A stretch of 64,000 nt of DNA from assembly GCA_963702075.1 (NCBI GenBank), contig OY969703.1:1736001-1800000 (forward strand). The letters run 5' to 3'. Origin of the DNA: VAYN01 sp963702075 (GTDB lineage: Bacteria > Actinomycetota > Thermoleophilia > Solirubrobacterales > 70-9). Under the pieces are notes generated by a model that saw only the letters and a list, made by a program, of their open reading frames with translations, did not search any database and had not been told where the DNA came from. How positions within the stretch are numbered: position 1 is the stretch's first letter; each line of letters begins with the position of its first letter. Shown here piece by piece: positions 40,987 through 50,002 of the stretch. The position numbers and the translations under genes were made by a program.

Positions 40987-41007
40987 CTCGCTCACCTCAC
41001 TGCTGCC

Positions 41008-41598
41008 TCATCCGGGCAGCTGGACTTGTGCCAAGGGCACGTAGCGCGCACCACTTGGCTGAAGGACAGAACGGTAGAGCGTCATCCGGACGGAAGTCCG
41101 GGGCTCCGCGAGCTCCCCGGGAATCGGTCCCGGGGGCTCGGAGACGGCCGCCGGCCGCCTGGATCCCCGCGCCTCGGGACGCACCCGAGCCACGGTCACA
41201 TGCGGCCAGAACGGCCGCTTCTCGGGCTCGTAGAAGCCCCCTTCGACAAGTCTCTGCCCCAACCCAGCCTGCAGCGCCTCGGCCCCGGGCGAGATCGCCG
41301 GCAGCGCATATAGGCGCGCCCTCCCACGCGGCGGCCGCTGCTCGGGGTCCCGCAGCTCCACCCATGGCGCCGGCGCGGCGCTCTCCCTGACCACTGCGGC
41401 GATCTGCTCGATCTCCTTCTCGGGTCTGTAGCCGAGGAAGGCAAGGGTGATGTGAAGCGACTCGGGCGCGACCGGTCGCAACGCCGAGTCCACCAGCGCC
41501 TCTTTTCCCCAGGCGAGGAGGCCCTTCCGGGTCTCCTCCGGGAGGTCGAGCGCGACGAACAGGCGGGCGCGGGGGCTCTTCAGTCGCTCCTTGGTCAC
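41008..41598 (-). CDS. thpR: RNA 2',3'-cyclic phosphodiesterase (2H family)
   Basis: 196 residues from GTG 41598 (a TTG at 41634 is possible). The two H-x-T/S motifs are HITLAFLGY and HVTVARVRP, after RLFVALDLPEETRKGL, typical of LigT/ThpR proteins. Such enzymes open 2',3'-cyclic phosphates or ligate tRNA halves in vitro; their role in vivo is unclear. It sits 21 bases before recA and 57 bases after cinA on the same strand, a familiar actinobacterial neighbourhood. Confidence 0.92.
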   Translation of the reverse strand: MTKERLKSPRARLFVALDLPEETRKGLLAWGKEALVDSALRPVAPESLHITLAFLGYRPEKEIEQIAAVVRESAAPAPWVELRDPEQRPPRGRARLYALPAISPGAEALQAGLGQRLVEGGFYEPEKRPFWPHVTVARVRPEARGSRRPAAVSEPPGPIPGELAEPRTSVRMTLYRSVLQPSGARYVPLAQVQLPG

Positions 41599-41655
41599 GG
41601 CCGCCAAGCTACGAGGCCGCGACGCACGAAACAACGCCCTAAAGCGACTTTTGCG

Positions 41656-42933
41656 TCACGACTTCGCGCCAATTCCGTCACCGAGGAGCTGCCGCAGCAG
41701 GTGCATTCCGACCAGGGCCGAGCGTTCGCGGATGTCGGGGCGCCCGCCGGGGATGACCGGATCGCGGGCGATCGCGGTGCCGTCGCCGAGACGGGCGTTG
41801 AAGCAGACGTAGCCGACCGGCTTCTCCTCCGTTCCTCCGCCGGGGCCGGCGATACCGGTCACCGAGACCGCAACGTCAGCCTCGAATCGCTCCAGGGCGC
41901 CGATCGCCATCGCCTCGGCAACCTCGGGCGAAACCGCCCCCTTGGCCGCGATCAGCTCCGGATCGACTCCCAGAAGCTCGGCCTTGGCCTCGTTCGAGTA
42001 GGCGACGACGCCGCCGGCGAAATACTCCGACGCCCCCGCCAGGTCGGTGATCCGGGCCGCCAGCAGACCGCCGCTGCATGACTCCGCCAAGGCCAGTCGG
42101 TGACCGAGCAGAAGCGTCGCAACCTGGGCGTCGATCGTCTCGCCGTCGAGGCTGAAGGTCTCTCGCGGGTGCCGTCGCAACAGCTCCTCACGCACCTCCT
42201 CGGCGATCCTCGTCGCCTCGTCGCGGTAGCGGACGTCGATCTCGATCTCGCCTTTGCGCAGGCAGGTCGTGATCTCGACCGCGTCGATCGACGTCCCGTC
42301 GGCTTCCATCTCGCGCAGGCTCTTGGCGATTTCCGACTCGGGGACGCCGAACATCCGCATCGTGTAGGCCCGCAACGGCGTCGCCCGCTCCAGAACGGCC
42401 TTGACCGGCTCGGTCGCCACCGCCGCCCCCCACATCGGCTGCAGCTCGCGCGGGGGGCCGGGTAGGACGATCACGACCCGCTCGCCTGCCGGCACCACGA
42501 GCCCGGGCGCCGTCCCGACCGGAGCAAGCGGTGTCGCCCCCTCCGGGACCATCGCCTGCTTGCGGTTCGCCTCCCGCAGCGCCGCGTCGTCGAGGCGGAA
42601 GCGTTGGGCGAAGCCGCTGAGGATCTCGGCGATCTTCGCCTCCATCGACTCGTCGAGGACCATCTTCCGGCCGGCGAAGCGGGCGACGATCTCGGCCGTG
42701 AGGTCGTCAGCAGTCGGTCCCAGGCCGCCGCTGGTGACGATCAGGTCCATGTCCTCGGCGGCCATGAACCGCAGCGCCGCCTCGAGGTCGTCGGGACGGT
42801 CGGCAACGACCATGATGTGAGCGACCTCCACCCCGTGCTCGGCAAGCCGTTCGGAGACCCAGGGGCCGTTGGCGTCGGCTATCCGCCCGGTCAGGACCTC
42901 GGTCCCGGTGACTACGATGCCGGCGCGGATCAC
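41656..42933 (-). CDS. cinA: CinA (competence/damage-inducible; NMN deamidase)
   Basis: 425 residues. N-terminal MoCF-like domain (RAGIVVTGTEVLTGRIADANG, VTSGGLGPTADDLT) and C-terminal amidase domain (LALAESCSGGLLAARITDLAG and VSVTGIAGPGGGTEEKPVG). The second domain hydrolyses nicotinamide mononucleotide in NAD recycling. Full length. Next to recA and thpR, as in many actinobacteria. Confidence 0.95.
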   Translation of the reverse strand: MIRAGIVVTGTEVLTGRIADANGPWVSERLAEHGVEVAHIMVVADRPDDLEAALRFMAAEDMDLIVTSGGLGPTADDLTAEIVARFAGRKMVLDESMEAKIAEILSGFAQRFRLDDAALREANRKQAMVPEGATPLAPVGTAPGLVVPAGERVVIVLPGPPRELQPMWGAAVATEPVKAVLERATPLRAYTMRMFGVPESEIAKSLREMEADGTSIDAVEITTCLRKGEIEIDVRYRDEATRIAEEVREELLRRHPRETFSLDGETIDAQVATLLLGHRLALAESCSGGLLAARITDLAGASEYFAGGVVAYSNEAKAELLGVDPELIAAKGAVSPEVAEAMAIGALERFEADVAVSVTGIAGPGGGTEEKPVGYVCFNARLGDGTAIARDPVIPGGRPDIRERSALVGMHLLRQLLGDGIGAKS

Positions 42934-42982
42934 GCGCGAGAAAGACGTCGAAGTCGGAGGAAGGACGGCATCGGCGCTGACG

Positions 42983-43474
42983 CTACCGGACCGGAACGGC
43001 CTGCCCGACGTGGGGCTGCGGCTGCGCGCGGTGGGGGCTCCCCTTGCCGCCGCTGTCGGTGCCGTCGGACCCGCCGCCGGTGGTGATCCCGACGACTAGG
43101 AGCGCCACCACCACGAGCACCGTCACGGCGGCGACCATGACCCGGGGAGGAACGCCTCGCCGCCCCCCGCGCCGCCGCTCGCGCGCCACCGGACGCGGCT
43201 TCGGATCGACCCGCGGCAGCCGCTCCCCCGGCCGGGCCGCACCACGGCTGAGGCGCTGCTCCTCGGCCAGGCGATCGCCGTCGAGGCCCAGCAAGCGGCC
43301 GTAGGTGCGGATGAAGGCCCGGGCGTAGGTGTCCTCGGGCAGTTGGTCCCACTCGTCGTTCTCGATCGCCTGCAGGTAACGGGCGCGGATCTTGGTCTTC
43401 GCCTCAACTTCCGGCAGGCTCAGCTTGCGCCGGGTGCGCGCCTCTCGCAGCTTGTTCCCGACCGACTCGGCCAC
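42983..43474 (-). CDS. Short RodZ-like protein: HTH domain plus one transmembrane helix
   Basis: 163 residues. The N-terminus matches the RodZ HTH_25 type: GNKLREARTRRKLSLPEVEAKTKIRARYLQAIENDEW, TYARAFIRTYGRLLGLD. After a basic linker is one transmembrane helix (about 112-131), then only a 30-residue Gly/Ser/Pro-rich outer tail, so the large outer domain of RodZ is absent. The arrangement is inside HTH, outside tail. In rods RodZ links MreB to the wall machinery; no MreB gene is in this window. Located directly downstream of ftsK. Confidence 0.85.
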   Translation of the reverse strand: MAESVGNKLREARTRRKLSLPEVEAKTKIRARYLQAIENDEWDQLPEDTYARAFIRTYGRLLGLDGDRLAEEQRLSRGAARPGERLPRVDPKPRPVARERRRGGRRGVPPRVMVAAVTVLVVVALLVVGITTGGGSDGTDSGGKGSPHRAQPQPHVGQAVPVR

Positions 43475-43518
43475 GCTTTCATTCTCCGCCCCAGAGCCCG
43501 CAGACGCAAAGTGCGGGT

Positions 43519-45741
43519 TTATGGGTCGATATCAGAGTCGACCGCCACAGGCGTCGGCTCGGCGTCGCCGCTGCCGAGAACGCGCGGCAGGTCGGCCTGG
43601 GTGATCAGCACCTGGCGTGGTTTCGAGCCCTCGTAGCCGGAGATGACGCCGCGCCGCTCGAGCATGTCGATCAACCGGCCGGCTCGGGTGTAGCCGACCC
43701 GCAGCCGCCGCTGGACCATCGAGACGGATGCGGTCTCGGTCTGCACGACCAGGCGGATCGCCTCGTCGAGCAGGTCGTCGCTGTCGGGGTCGAAGTCGTC
43801 GTCGCGACCCTCGCCACCCTCCTCCTGAGGGGTCTCCAGCAGCTCGTCCTCGAATTCCGGTTCGCCCTGCTTGGCCCAGTGCTTGGTGATCCGGGCGATC
43901 TCGTCCTCGGTGACGAAAGCGCCCTGGACGCGGGAGAGTTTCGAGGTGCCGGCGCCGCGAAAGAGCATGTCGCCCTGGCCGAGCAAGGTCTCCGCCCCGC
44001 CCTGGTCGAGGATCACCCGCGAGTCGGTCTGGGAGGAGACGGCGAAGGCGATCCGCGAGGGGATGTTGACCTTGATCGTACCGGTGATGATGTCGGTCGA
44101 CGGGCGCTGGGTCGCCAGCACCAGGTGGATCCCGGTGGCACGCGACTTCTGCGCCAGGCGGATGATCGAGTCCTCGACTTCGGCCGGGGCGACCATCATC
44201 AGGTCCGCGAGCTCGTCGATCACGCAGAGGATGTGCGGCAGCGGCGCGATCCGCTGCTTGCGGCGGGTCCGGTTGAGTTCCTCGAGGTTGCGGGCCCGGG
44301 CCTCGCTCATGATCCCGTAGCGGCTCTCCATCTCGCCGATCAGGTTGGAGAGGACGTTGGCGGCCAGGCGCGGCGAGGTGACGACCGGCGTCAGCAGGTG
44401 GGGGACGTTCTCGTAGTGGTTGAGCTCGACCTGCTTCGGGTCGACGAGGACCAGGCGGACCTCGTTCGGCGAGGCCTGCATCAGGATCGAGGAGAGGATC
44501 GCGTTGACGCAGCCGCTCTTGCCCGAGCCGGTGGTGCCGGCGACGAGGACATGCGGCATCTTCGCGATGTCGGTCCAGACCGGGTTGCCGTCGATCCCCT
44601 TGCCGAGCCAGGCGACGAGCGGCGAGGTCTTCTCCGGCCGGCCGGCGTAGATGTCGCCGAGGCGGACCATCCTGCGGGTCCGGTTGGGGACCTCGACCCC
44701 GACCGCCTGCTTGCCGGGGATCGGGGCGAGGATGCGGATGTCGGTCGAGGCGAGCGCGTAGGCGATGTCGTTGGCCAGCTCGGTGACTTTCTTGACTTTG
44801 GTTCCCGGCGCCAGGCGCAGCTCGAAACGGGAGACGTGCGGCCCACTGACGATGCCGACGATCTTCGCCTCGACTCCGAAGTGGCCGAGCGTCTCGACCA
44901 GCTTGCGGCCGACCGCTTCGTGGTCGCGCGGATCGGGGCCTTTGTCGCCTTTGCCGCGTTCGAGCACCTTCGCCGCGGGCGGCCGGTAGTCGATCTCTTC
45001 GGACATCGTCACGCCGCGCTTGTTGCCCATCGGGGTGAGGCCGGCGTGCGCCCGGTCGCCCTCGTCGGTCACCGCGACCGCGTCGGCGGAGTCGTAGTTC
45101 TGGAGCTCCTGCTGGGGCGTCGGCCCCCCCTCCTCGTCCTCGGCTGGAAGAACTTGGGTCTCGGTATCGGCCTCCGCCTCGAAGAGTTGGGAGTCGAAGT
45201 CGTCCTCCTCGGCGAGAGCGACGGTCGGTTCGAAGTCCTCGTCTTCCTCCGGGTAGGCGCTCATCACGTCGGTCGGGCCGGCGAGGGTCGCCGCCTCGGC
45301 TCGCGCCTCGCGGTGCTCGCGCCAGTCGGCATGGGTTCTGGCGACGGTCCGGGCGGCGGCGTCGCCGCCGACGAAGACGCCGCGGAAGATCGCCCGTAGG
45401 CCGCGGCCGATGCTGCGCGACAGGGCGGAGACCGAGGTGCCGGTGAGGAGCATCCCGCCGACGAGCAGCAGCAGCACGGTGAAGATGCGAGCCCCGACCG
45501 TCCCGAAGAGGTAGACGAGCCCGGTTTCGACGCCGTAGCCGACCTTGCCGCCTTCCCAGCCGAAGAAGAGGACGAAGACGAGGTAGACGCCGAAGGCGAC
45601 GAGGAAGAGGGCGATCAGGTCGAGGTGGCGCTGCTCGATCCCGGCCGGCAGGCGCAGCCCGCCTTTCGCGGCTTTGGGCTTCCTTTTCGACGCAGCTTTG
45701 CCTTTGCGGGCCGGTCGGCCCCGCTTCTTACGCACGAACAT
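43519..45741 (-). CDS. ftsK: DNA translocase FtsK/SpoIIIE
   Basis: 740 residues. Basic start, four transmembrane helices in residues 25-125 (LIALFLVAFGVYLVFVLFFG and others), an acidic linker (about 155-235), then the motor with VAGTTGSGKSGCVNAIL (Walker A) and HILCVIDELADLMMVAP (Walker B). The C-terminal winged-helix gamma domain follows (AIRLVVQTETASVSMVQRRLRVGYTRAGRLID). It pumps DNA at the septum. Linker shorter than in E. coli. Divergent from the two-component genes. Confidence 0.96.
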   Translation of the reverse strand: MFVRKKRGRPARKGKAASKRKPKAAKGGLRLPAGIEQRHLDLIALFLVAFGVYLVFVLFFGWEGGKVGYGVETGLVYLFGTVGARIFTVLLLLVGGMLLTGTSVSALSRSIGRGLRAIFRGVFVGGDAAARTVARTHADWREHREARAEAATLAGPTDVMSAYPEEDEDFEPTVALAEEDDFDSQLFEAEADTETQVLPAEDEEGGPTPQQELQNYDSADAVAVTDEGDRAHAGLTPMGNKRGVTMSEEIDYRPPAAKVLERGKGDKGPDPRDHEAVGRKLVETLGHFGVEAKIVGIVSGPHVSRFELRLAPGTKVKKVTELANDIAYALASTDIRILAPIPGKQAVGVEVPNRTRRMVRLGDIYAGRPEKTSPLVAWLGKGIDGNPVWTDIAKMPHVLVAGTTGSGKSGCVNAILSSILMQASPNEVRLVLVDPKQVELNHYENVPHLLTPVVTSPRLAANVLSNLIGEMESRYGIMSEARARNLEELNRTRRKQRIAPLPHILCVIDELADLMMVAPAEVEDSIIRLAQKSRATGIHLVLATQRPSTDIITGTIKVNIPSRIAFAVSSQTDSRVILDQGGAETLLGQGDMLFRGAGTSKLSRVQGAFVTEDEIARITKHWAKQGEPEFEDELLETPQEEGGEGRDDDFDPDSDDLLDEAIRLVVQTETASVSMVQRRLRVGYTRAGRLIDMLERRGVISGYEGSKPRQVLITQADLPRVLGSGDAEPTPVAVDSDIDP

Positions 45742-45836
45742 GGTTCCCCGGTTCGACGCCGAGAGCCGCAGCCCTGCGAGCTAAATTCGCTGTAAAAATC
45801 GCGAGGAGCGGCAATTTCCGCCGCTACCATCGTTTT

Positions 45837-46529
45837 GTGCTTTCCGAAGTGGAGCAAATAGGCGGCCGCGTCCTCGTCGTCGAGGACGACGTCGACATCG
45901 CCGATGTGCTGCGCCGCTCGCTCCGCAACGAGGGCTACGAAGTCCGTACCTCCGCCGACGGGACCGAGGCGCTCGACGTCGCCGCCGGGTTCGTCCCCGA
46001 CCTCGTCGTCCTCGACCTCGGCTTGCCGGGCTTGGACGGGATCGAGGTCTGCCGGCGCCTGCGCACCGACGGCGACGTCCCGATCCTGATGCTGACCGCC
46101 CGCGCCGAGACCGAGGACCGGGTGACCGGCCTCGACAGCGGCGCCGACGACTACCTGGTGAAGCCGTTCGAGCGCCAGGAGCTGCTCGCCCGGATCCGGG
46201 CCCTGCTGCGCCGCCGGCCGCCGCGCGGGGCTGCATCGCTGGAGGTCGGCGATCTCGTCCTCAACCCCGACACCCGCGAGGTGCACCGCGGCGAGCGCGA
46301 GATCGAGCTGACCAACCGCGAGTTCGAGCTGCTCGAGTTCCTGATGCGCAACGAGCGCCTCGTCGTCTCCCGCGAGCGCCTGCTCGACGAGGTCTGGGGC
46401 TACGACCCGATGGCGGCGACGAACACGATCGACGTCTTCATCTCCAACCTGCGGCGCAAGCTCGAGGGCGGCGGCGAGACCCGCCTGCTGCATACGAAAC
46501 GCGGTGCCGGCTACGTCCTCAAGGCATAG
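45837..46529 (+). CDS. OmpR/PhoB-type response regulator
   Basis: 230 residues from GTG 45837. Receiver domain with LVVEDDVDIADVL, phospho-acceptor Asp60 in DLVVLDLGLPGLDG, Thr/Ala switch (LMLTARAETED) and Lys in LVKPFERQEL. Winged-helix DNA-binding domain (LTNREFELLEFLMRNERLVVSRERLLDEVWG). Followed 5 bases later by its histidine kinase. The signal is not evident. Confidence 0.96.
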   Translation: MLSEVEQIGGRVLVVEDDVDIADVLRRSLRNEGYEVRTSADGTEALDVAAGFVPDLVVLDLGLPGLDGIEVCRRLRTDGDVPILMLTARAETEDRVTGLDSGADDYLVKPFERQELLARIRALLRRRPPRGAASLEVGDLVLNPDTREVHRGEREIELTNREFELLEFLMRNERLVVSRERLLDEVWGYDPMAATNTIDVFISNLRRKLEGGGETRLLHTKRGAGYVLKA

Positions 46530-46533
46530 GGTG

Positions 46534-48006
46534 ATGAAGGGGGTCGCAAGCGGCCTCGGCCGCCTGGGACGACGTCTCCTGCACCCCCGGTCCTGGCCCG
46601 TTCGCTGGCGTTTGGCCGCGGTCTCCGCCGGCCTCACCCTGGTGATCCTGATGCTGTTCGGAGGCGCGATCGGCCAGATCGCGACCCAGCGGATCCGTGA
46701 CGACTTCAACGGCGAGGTGCGCAGCGCCGTGCAGATCCTCGGCGGGGAAATCCGCATCGCCTACCCGGCCTTTGGCGAACCGGAAGCTCAGAAAGTCCCG
46801 TCTCTGGACGCCTTCGTCCTCCCTGACGACGCCTCCGCCCGCGTTCTGGACATCAGCGGGAACGTGCTGGGCGAAGGTGGGCATCACGCGGCGGCCCTCG
46901 GCTCGCCCCACCCCGGTCTCTCCGACCACAGCGGGATGCGGGTGGCAACCGCGGCGATCACCTCGGATTCCGGGGAAGTGACCGGCTACGTCCAGTACGG
47001 GCGCAGCATCTCCCATGTCGAGGACACGATCGACCGGGTCTGGCTGCTGATCGCCGGCGGCATCCTCGGCGGCACCCTGCTTGCGGCCCTGGCCGGCGTC
47101 GCGATCGCCGGCCGGGCAATGCGGCCGATCGCTTCCCTCACCGCGACCGCGAAGAAGATCGCCGCCACCCGCGACCCGTCCGAGCGGATGCCGGAGCCGG
47201 CGAACGACGACGAGGTCGGCGAACTGACGCGGACCCTGGAGCAGATGCTCCGCTCGCTCGACGCGGCGCGGGCCGAACGCGAGGGAGTGATGCAGAAACA
47301 GCGCGAGTTCGTCGCCGACGCCTCCCACGAGCTGCGCACCCCGCTGACCAGCGTCCTCGCCAACCTCGAGCTGCTGCAGGCGTCGCTGGGCGGCGCCGGC
47401 CAGGCCGAGGATCGGGAGATCGTCGATTCCGCCCTGCGGTCCTCCAAACGCATGGGTCGCCTGATCGGGGACCTGCTGCTGCTCGCCCGCGCCGACGCCG
47501 GCAGGCTGCCAGCGCAGCGCCGTGTCGACCTCGCTGAAATCGCCGGCGACGCCGCCGCCGAGATCGCGCCCCTGATGGGCGACCGCGAACTGATCGTCGA
47601 CAACGAAAAGCCGATGCGGGTCGAAGGCAGCCGCGACGAGCTGCACCGGATGGTCCTCAACCTGCTCGACAACGCGATCCGCCACACGCCACGGAGCGCC
47701 CGCGTGGAACTGCGGCTCTGCGAGAAGGACGGCAACGCTCTGGTCGAAATCGCCGACGACGGGCCCGGGATCCCGGCGGCCAAGCGGACCGAGGTCTTCG
47801 ACCGCTTCGTCCGCGGCACTGGTCCCGCCGACACCGCCCGCGGCGCCGGCACCGGCCTCGGCCTGGCGATCGTCAGCGCCGTCGCCGAGTCCCACGGCGG
47901 CAGCGTAGACGCCACAGAGTCGGACTCAGGCGGCGCCCTCTTCGTCGCCCGCATCCCCCTTGCCGAACGGGCGAAGCCAGCCGCAAAACCTTTAGAGGCG
48001 CTTTAG
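46534..48006 (+). CDS. Sensor histidine kinase (HAMP-HisKA-HATPase)
   Basis: 490 residues from ATG 46534. Transmembrane helices at about 28-48 and 170-192 flank a 120-residue outer sensor region. HAMP follows (RAMRPIASLTATAKKIA), then HisKA with the phospho-acceptor His265 in ADASHELRTPLTSVLANLELLQ and ATPase N/G boxes (LLDNAIRHTPRS, IADDGPGIPAAKR, GTGLGLAIVSAVAESHGGS). Same transcript as the response regulator, with a strong terminator after it. Confidence 0.95.
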   Translation: MKGVASGLGRLGRRLLHPRSWPVRWRLAAVSAGLTLVILMLFGGAIGQIATQRIRDDFNGEVRSAVQILGGEIRIAYPAFGEPEAQKVPSLDAFVLPDDASARVLDISGNVLGEGGHHAAALGSPHPGLSDHSGMRVATAAITSDSGEVTGYVQYGRSISHVEDTIDRVWLLIAGGILGGTLLAALAGVAIAGRAMRPIASLTATAKKIAATRDPSERMPEPANDDEVGELTRTLEQMLRSLDAARAEREGVMQKQREFVADASHELRTPLTSVLANLELLQASLGGAGQAEDREIVDSALRSSKRMGRLIGDLLLLARADAGRLPAQRRVDLAEIAGDAAAEIAPLMGDRELIVDNEKPMRVEGSRDELHRMVLNLLDNAIRHTPRSARVELRLCEKDGNALVEIADDGPGIPAAKRTEVFDRFVRGTGPADTARGAGTGLGLAIVSAVAESHGGSVDATESDSGGALFVARIPLAERAKPAAKPLEAL

Positions 48007-48044
48007 AGCCCGCCTCTACTTTTCTTCGCGGACGAGACACACTG

Positions 48045-48090
48045 GCCCGCCGAGGTTTCTCCCCAGAAATTGCCTCGGCGGGCTTTTTCT
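48045..48090 (+). terminator. Rho-independent terminator of the two-component operon
   Basis: GCCCGCCGAGG (48045-48055) pairs perfectly with CCTCGGCGGGC (48073-48083), followed at once by TTTTTCTTT. Loop of 17 bases. It lies 39 bases after the kinase stop and is the clearest intrinsic terminator in the window. Confidence 0.95.
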
Positions 48091-48173
48091 TTAGCGCGGA
48101 ACGGACGGCCGAGACACCGAGCTTTCTATAAGGCAGCTCCCGCCCTTGAGCGTCGAACAGGGACTGTCGTTCG

Positions 48174-48288
48174 GAGGGGTGGGTGTCCCTCTCGGGACCG
48201 GCGTCCTGTTCCTCGCACAGACCACTCAGCGAGAGACGGCAACTTAGAGGCGAGGAATCCAGGGGGCGAGAGGGACACCCACCCCTCC
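48174..48288. repeat. 22-bp inverted repeat with nested internal pairings
   Basis: GGAGGGGTGGGTGTCCCTCTCG (22 bases, 48174-48195) is perfectly complementary to 48267-48288, with a 71-base loop. Inside, TTCCTCGC (48210-48217) can pair with GCGAGGAA (48250-48257), or the CTCGC part can pair with a nearer GCGAG at about 48230-48234. Outside, GTTCGGAGG at 48170-48178 is complementary to CCTCCGAAC at 48300-48308. Several exclusive folds are thus possible. Located immediately after the RNase J gene. Confidence 0.85.
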
Positions 48289-48307
48289 ATACAAGGAAAC
48301 CTCCGAA

Positions 48308-49972
48308 CTACACCTCAATGACAACCGGCAGGACCATCGGCCGCCGCCGCAGACGCTGCCAGACGAACTTGCCGATCGCGTCATGGAGGTCTTCCTCGAC
48401 CAAGTGGTTCTCGCGGTGGCCGGCCTTGGCGGCCTCGTCGAGCTGGTCTTCGACCAGGTCCTTGAGGTCTTCGACCAGGGCGTCCGCTTCCTCGAGGAAG
48501 GCGACGCCACGGAAGATCACCTCGGGGTCGGCAACGATGCTGCCGTCGTCGTTGGAGATCGTCGCGACGACGATGAAGATGCCGTCGGCGGAGATCTCGC
48601 GGCGGTCGCGCAGGGCGGCGTCGTCGGGCTCGCCGATGTTGACGCCGTCGACGTAGATGACGCCGGCGTGGATGTCCTCGCCAAAGCCGGCGCTACTGCC
48701 GTCGACTTCCAGCGGCAGGCCGTTGCGGCCCTGGAATATGCGCTCGTTCTCGATCCCGACCGCTTCGGCCAGTTCGGCGTGCAGGCGCAACCGCTTGTAG
48801 TCGCCATGGACCGGCATCACGTAGCGCGGTTTGGTCAGGTTCAGCATCAGCTTCAGCTCCTCCTGCCAGCCGTGGCCGGAGGCGTGGATCGGCGCGTCTT
48901 TGGCGGTGATCACGGTGGCGCCGATCTCGTAGATGCGGTCGATCGTCTCGTTGACCGCGCGCTCGTTGCCCGGCACCGGCGTCGCCGAGAAGACGACGGT
49001 GTCGCCGGAGTGCAGCTGGACGTCGCGGTGGTCGTTGTTGGCCATCCGCCGCAGGGCCGAGAGCGGCTCGCCCTGGCTGCCGGTGGAGATGACTACGATC
49101 TTCTCGTCCGGGAAATCCTCGATCTCCCGCGGCTGGATGAAGATCCCGTCCGGGGCGCTGGCGATGCCTAAGTTGGAAGCGATATTGAAGTTCTTGCGCA
49201 TCGAGCGCCCGACCAGGGCCACCTTGCGGTCGAGCCGGACCGCGGCGTCGATCACCTGCTGGACGCGGTGGATGTTGGAGGCGAACGAGGTGACGATGAT
49301 CCGGCCCTTGCAGCGGGAGAACTGCTGCAGCAGCGCCGGCCCGACGCTCGACTCCGAGGGCGCGACGCCGGGACGGTCGGCGTTGGTCGAGTCGCCGCAG
49401 AGCAGCAGCAGCCCCTCCTTGCCGAGCTCCGCCAGGCGCGAGACGTCAGCGGGGCGTCCGTCGACCGGGGTCTGGTCGAACTTGTAGTCGCCGGTCATCA
49501 GGACAGAGCCGGCGTCGGTCTTCAGCAGCACCGCGCGCATGTCGGGAATCGAGTGCGCGAGGTGGATCAGCTCGAGCTCGAACGGACCGCAGCGCACCTT
49601 CTCTCCCGGCGGCAGCTCCTGCAGCGGCGCCGAGTCGCCGAGCTTGTGCTCGTCGAGCTTGGACCGGACCATCCCGATCGTCAGCAGGCCGCCGTAGATC
49701 TTCGGCGGCATCCCGATCTCTTTGAGGACATAGGGCAGCGCCCCGACGTGGTCCTCGTGGCCGTGGGTGAGGACGATCGCCTCGATGTCCTCGGCGCGGT
49801 CGCGGAGGTAGGAGAAGTCCGGCAGCACGAGGTCGATCCCGTGCATCTCGGCGGTGGGGAACATCAGCCCGGTGTCGACGACGACGAGGCGGCCGTCGTA
49901 CTCGATCACGGTCATGTTCTTGCCGATCTCGCCGAGGCCGCCCAAAGGCAGCACTCGTAGTTTGCTTGGCAC
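48308..49972 (-). CDS. rnj: Ribonuclease J
   Basis: 554 residues. MBL/beta-CASP nuclease: LTHGHEDHVGALPYVL (His70, His72, Asp74, His75), MTGDYKFDQTPVDG, beta-CASP elements STGSQGEPLSALRRM and HASGHGWQEELKLML, and a C-terminal domain. Both 5'-exonuclease and endonuclease activities are known in the family. Directly follows dapA on the minus strand (30-base gap), a common actinobacterial order. Confidence 0.96.
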   Translation of the reverse strand: MPSKLRVLPLGGLGEIGKNMTVIEYDGRLVVVDTGLMFPTAEMHGIDLVLPDFSYLRDRAEDIEAIVLTHGHEDHVGALPYVLKEIGMPPKIYGGLLTIGMVRSKLDEHKLGDSAPLQELPPGEKVRCGPFELELIHLAHSIPDMRAVLLKTDAGSVLMTGDYKFDQTPVDGRPADVSRLAELGKEGLLLLCGDSTNADRPGVAPSESSVGPALLQQFSRCKGRIIVTSFASNIHRVQQVIDAAVRLDRKVALVGRSMRKNFNIASNLGIASAPDGIFIQPREIEDFPDEKIVVISTGSQGEPLSALRRMANNDHRDVQLHSGDTVVFSATPVPGNERAVNETIDRIYEIGATVITAKDAPIHASGHGWQEELKLMLNLTKPRYVMPVHGDYKRLRLHAELAEAVGIENERIFQGRNGLPLEVDGSSAGFGEDIHAGVIYVDGVNIGEPDDAALRDRREISADGIFIVVATISNDDGSIVADPEVIFRGVAFLEEADALVEDLKDLVEDQLDEAAKAGHRENHLVEEDLHDAIGKFVWQRLRRRPMVLPVVIEV

Positions 49973-50002
49973 TAGGTGTTACTCACTCTCTTGTAGATAG
50001 GT

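Larger units (their letters stand above)
48007..48307. other. 301-base intergenic region between convergent kinase and RNase J genes
   Basis: No gene with an acceptable start was found here. It holds an intrinsic terminator for the two-component operon (48045-48090), then about 80 bases of ordinary-looking sequence, then a large nested inverted repeat (48174-48288) that abuts the end of the RNase J gene. The region is noticeably lower in coding-type periodicity than its flanks. Confidence 0.8.

Noticed and set aside
48091..48307. Small gene in the gap after the two-component operon
   Set aside because: Short frames there lack ribosome sites and run through the inverted repeat arms.
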